The notes beneath the pieces were generated by a model. The model was not told where the DNA came from. It saw only the letters and a list, made by a program, of their open reading frames with translations, and searched no databases. 5,182 nt of DNA from an uncultured Rheinheimera sp. (lineage in GTDB: Bacteria > Pseudomonadota > Gammaproteobacteria > Enterobacterales > Alteromonadaceae): the NCBI GenBank assembly GCA_943913835.1, contig CALTZU010000210.1, positions 1 to 5,182 on the forward strand, in the 5' to 3' direction. Position numbers and translations under genes: made by a program. This document shows, in pieces, positions 5,130 to 5,182 of the stretch. Each line of letters begins with the position of its first letter. Positions within the stretch are counted from its first letter, which is position 1.

Positions 5130-5182
5130 CTATTCTATTTCTCTGCGAACTGCTCTGCTTTGTGCTCTTGGCTGCTCTACCC
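5130..5182 (-). CDS. Possible 3' tail of a minus-strand gene (partial)
   Basis: One minus-strand frame from the window edge reads VEQPRAQSRAVRREIE and stops at TAG (5130-5132), 16 bases before the terminator hairpin. That is a typical distance for the end of a gene. The Arg/Glu-rich tail is not recognisable. A second minus-strand frame is also open from the edge, but it runs through the hairpin to the bla start, so it is less likely. With only 17 codons, coding status is uncertain. Confidence 0.3.
   Translation of the reverse strand, partial: VEQPRAQSRAVRREIE

Noticed and set aside
1..5182. CRISPR array, tRNA, rRNA, IS element or integron attachment site
   Set aside because: I found no regularly spaced repeats, RNA gene signatures, transposase frames, paired IS ends or attC-like structures in the window.

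Overview
The window looks like a chromosomal segment of a moderate-GC gammaproteobacterium, most likely Rheinheimera/Pararheinheimera. That assignment rests mainly on one gene: a class A beta-lactamase at 4127-5053 (minus strand) that aligns without gaps over all 308 residues to my memory of PER-1, at roughly 80% identity. A glutathione S-transferase (GST) gene follows it, and then a convergent ABC exporter gene. Pararheinheimera has been proposed in the literature as the source of the mobile PER enzymes, and mobile blaPER copies are known to travel with gst and abct fragments. Here all three genes are intact, and no transposase, IS end or integron part is visible, so this looks like a native, pre-mobilisation type of locus. 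The genus call is inference.

Layout. Positions 1-551 (plus): the 3' part of a two-helix membrane protein gene, overlapping by ATGA a gene for a small single-pass membrane protein with a charged helical tail. Positions 572-1201 (minus): an unrecognised soluble, helical 209-residue protein, tail-to-tail with the previous pair. Positions 1202-1572: a 371-base divergent intergenic region with candidate promoters, an AT-rich tract and a 10-bp inverted repeat. Positions 1573-3414 (plus): a full-length ABC exporter half-transporter of the MsbA/multidrug type, followed by a hairpin terminator. Positions 3478-4053 (minus): a GST-family protein. Positions 4127-5053 (minus): the PER-like beta-lactamase. 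Positions 5090-5113: a perfect 10-bp hairpin just upstream of bla. Positions 5130-5182: possibly the 3' tail of another minus-strand gene.

How the genes relate. bla and gst are co-directional, 73 bases apart, and could be co-transcribed. The exporter converges on them and shares the short 3415-3477 intergenic region. Nothing in the sequence proves a shared pathway. Links between beta-lactam hydrolysis, glutathione chemistry and export would be speculation beyond the fact that the three genes move together in resistance elements.

The most notable sequence-level oddities are in the beta-lactamase: Tyr instead of the PER-1 Thr after the KTG motif (Ambler 237), and a lipobox-like L-S-S-C in the signal peptide. 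I did not find convincing evidence of a wholly new biological system.
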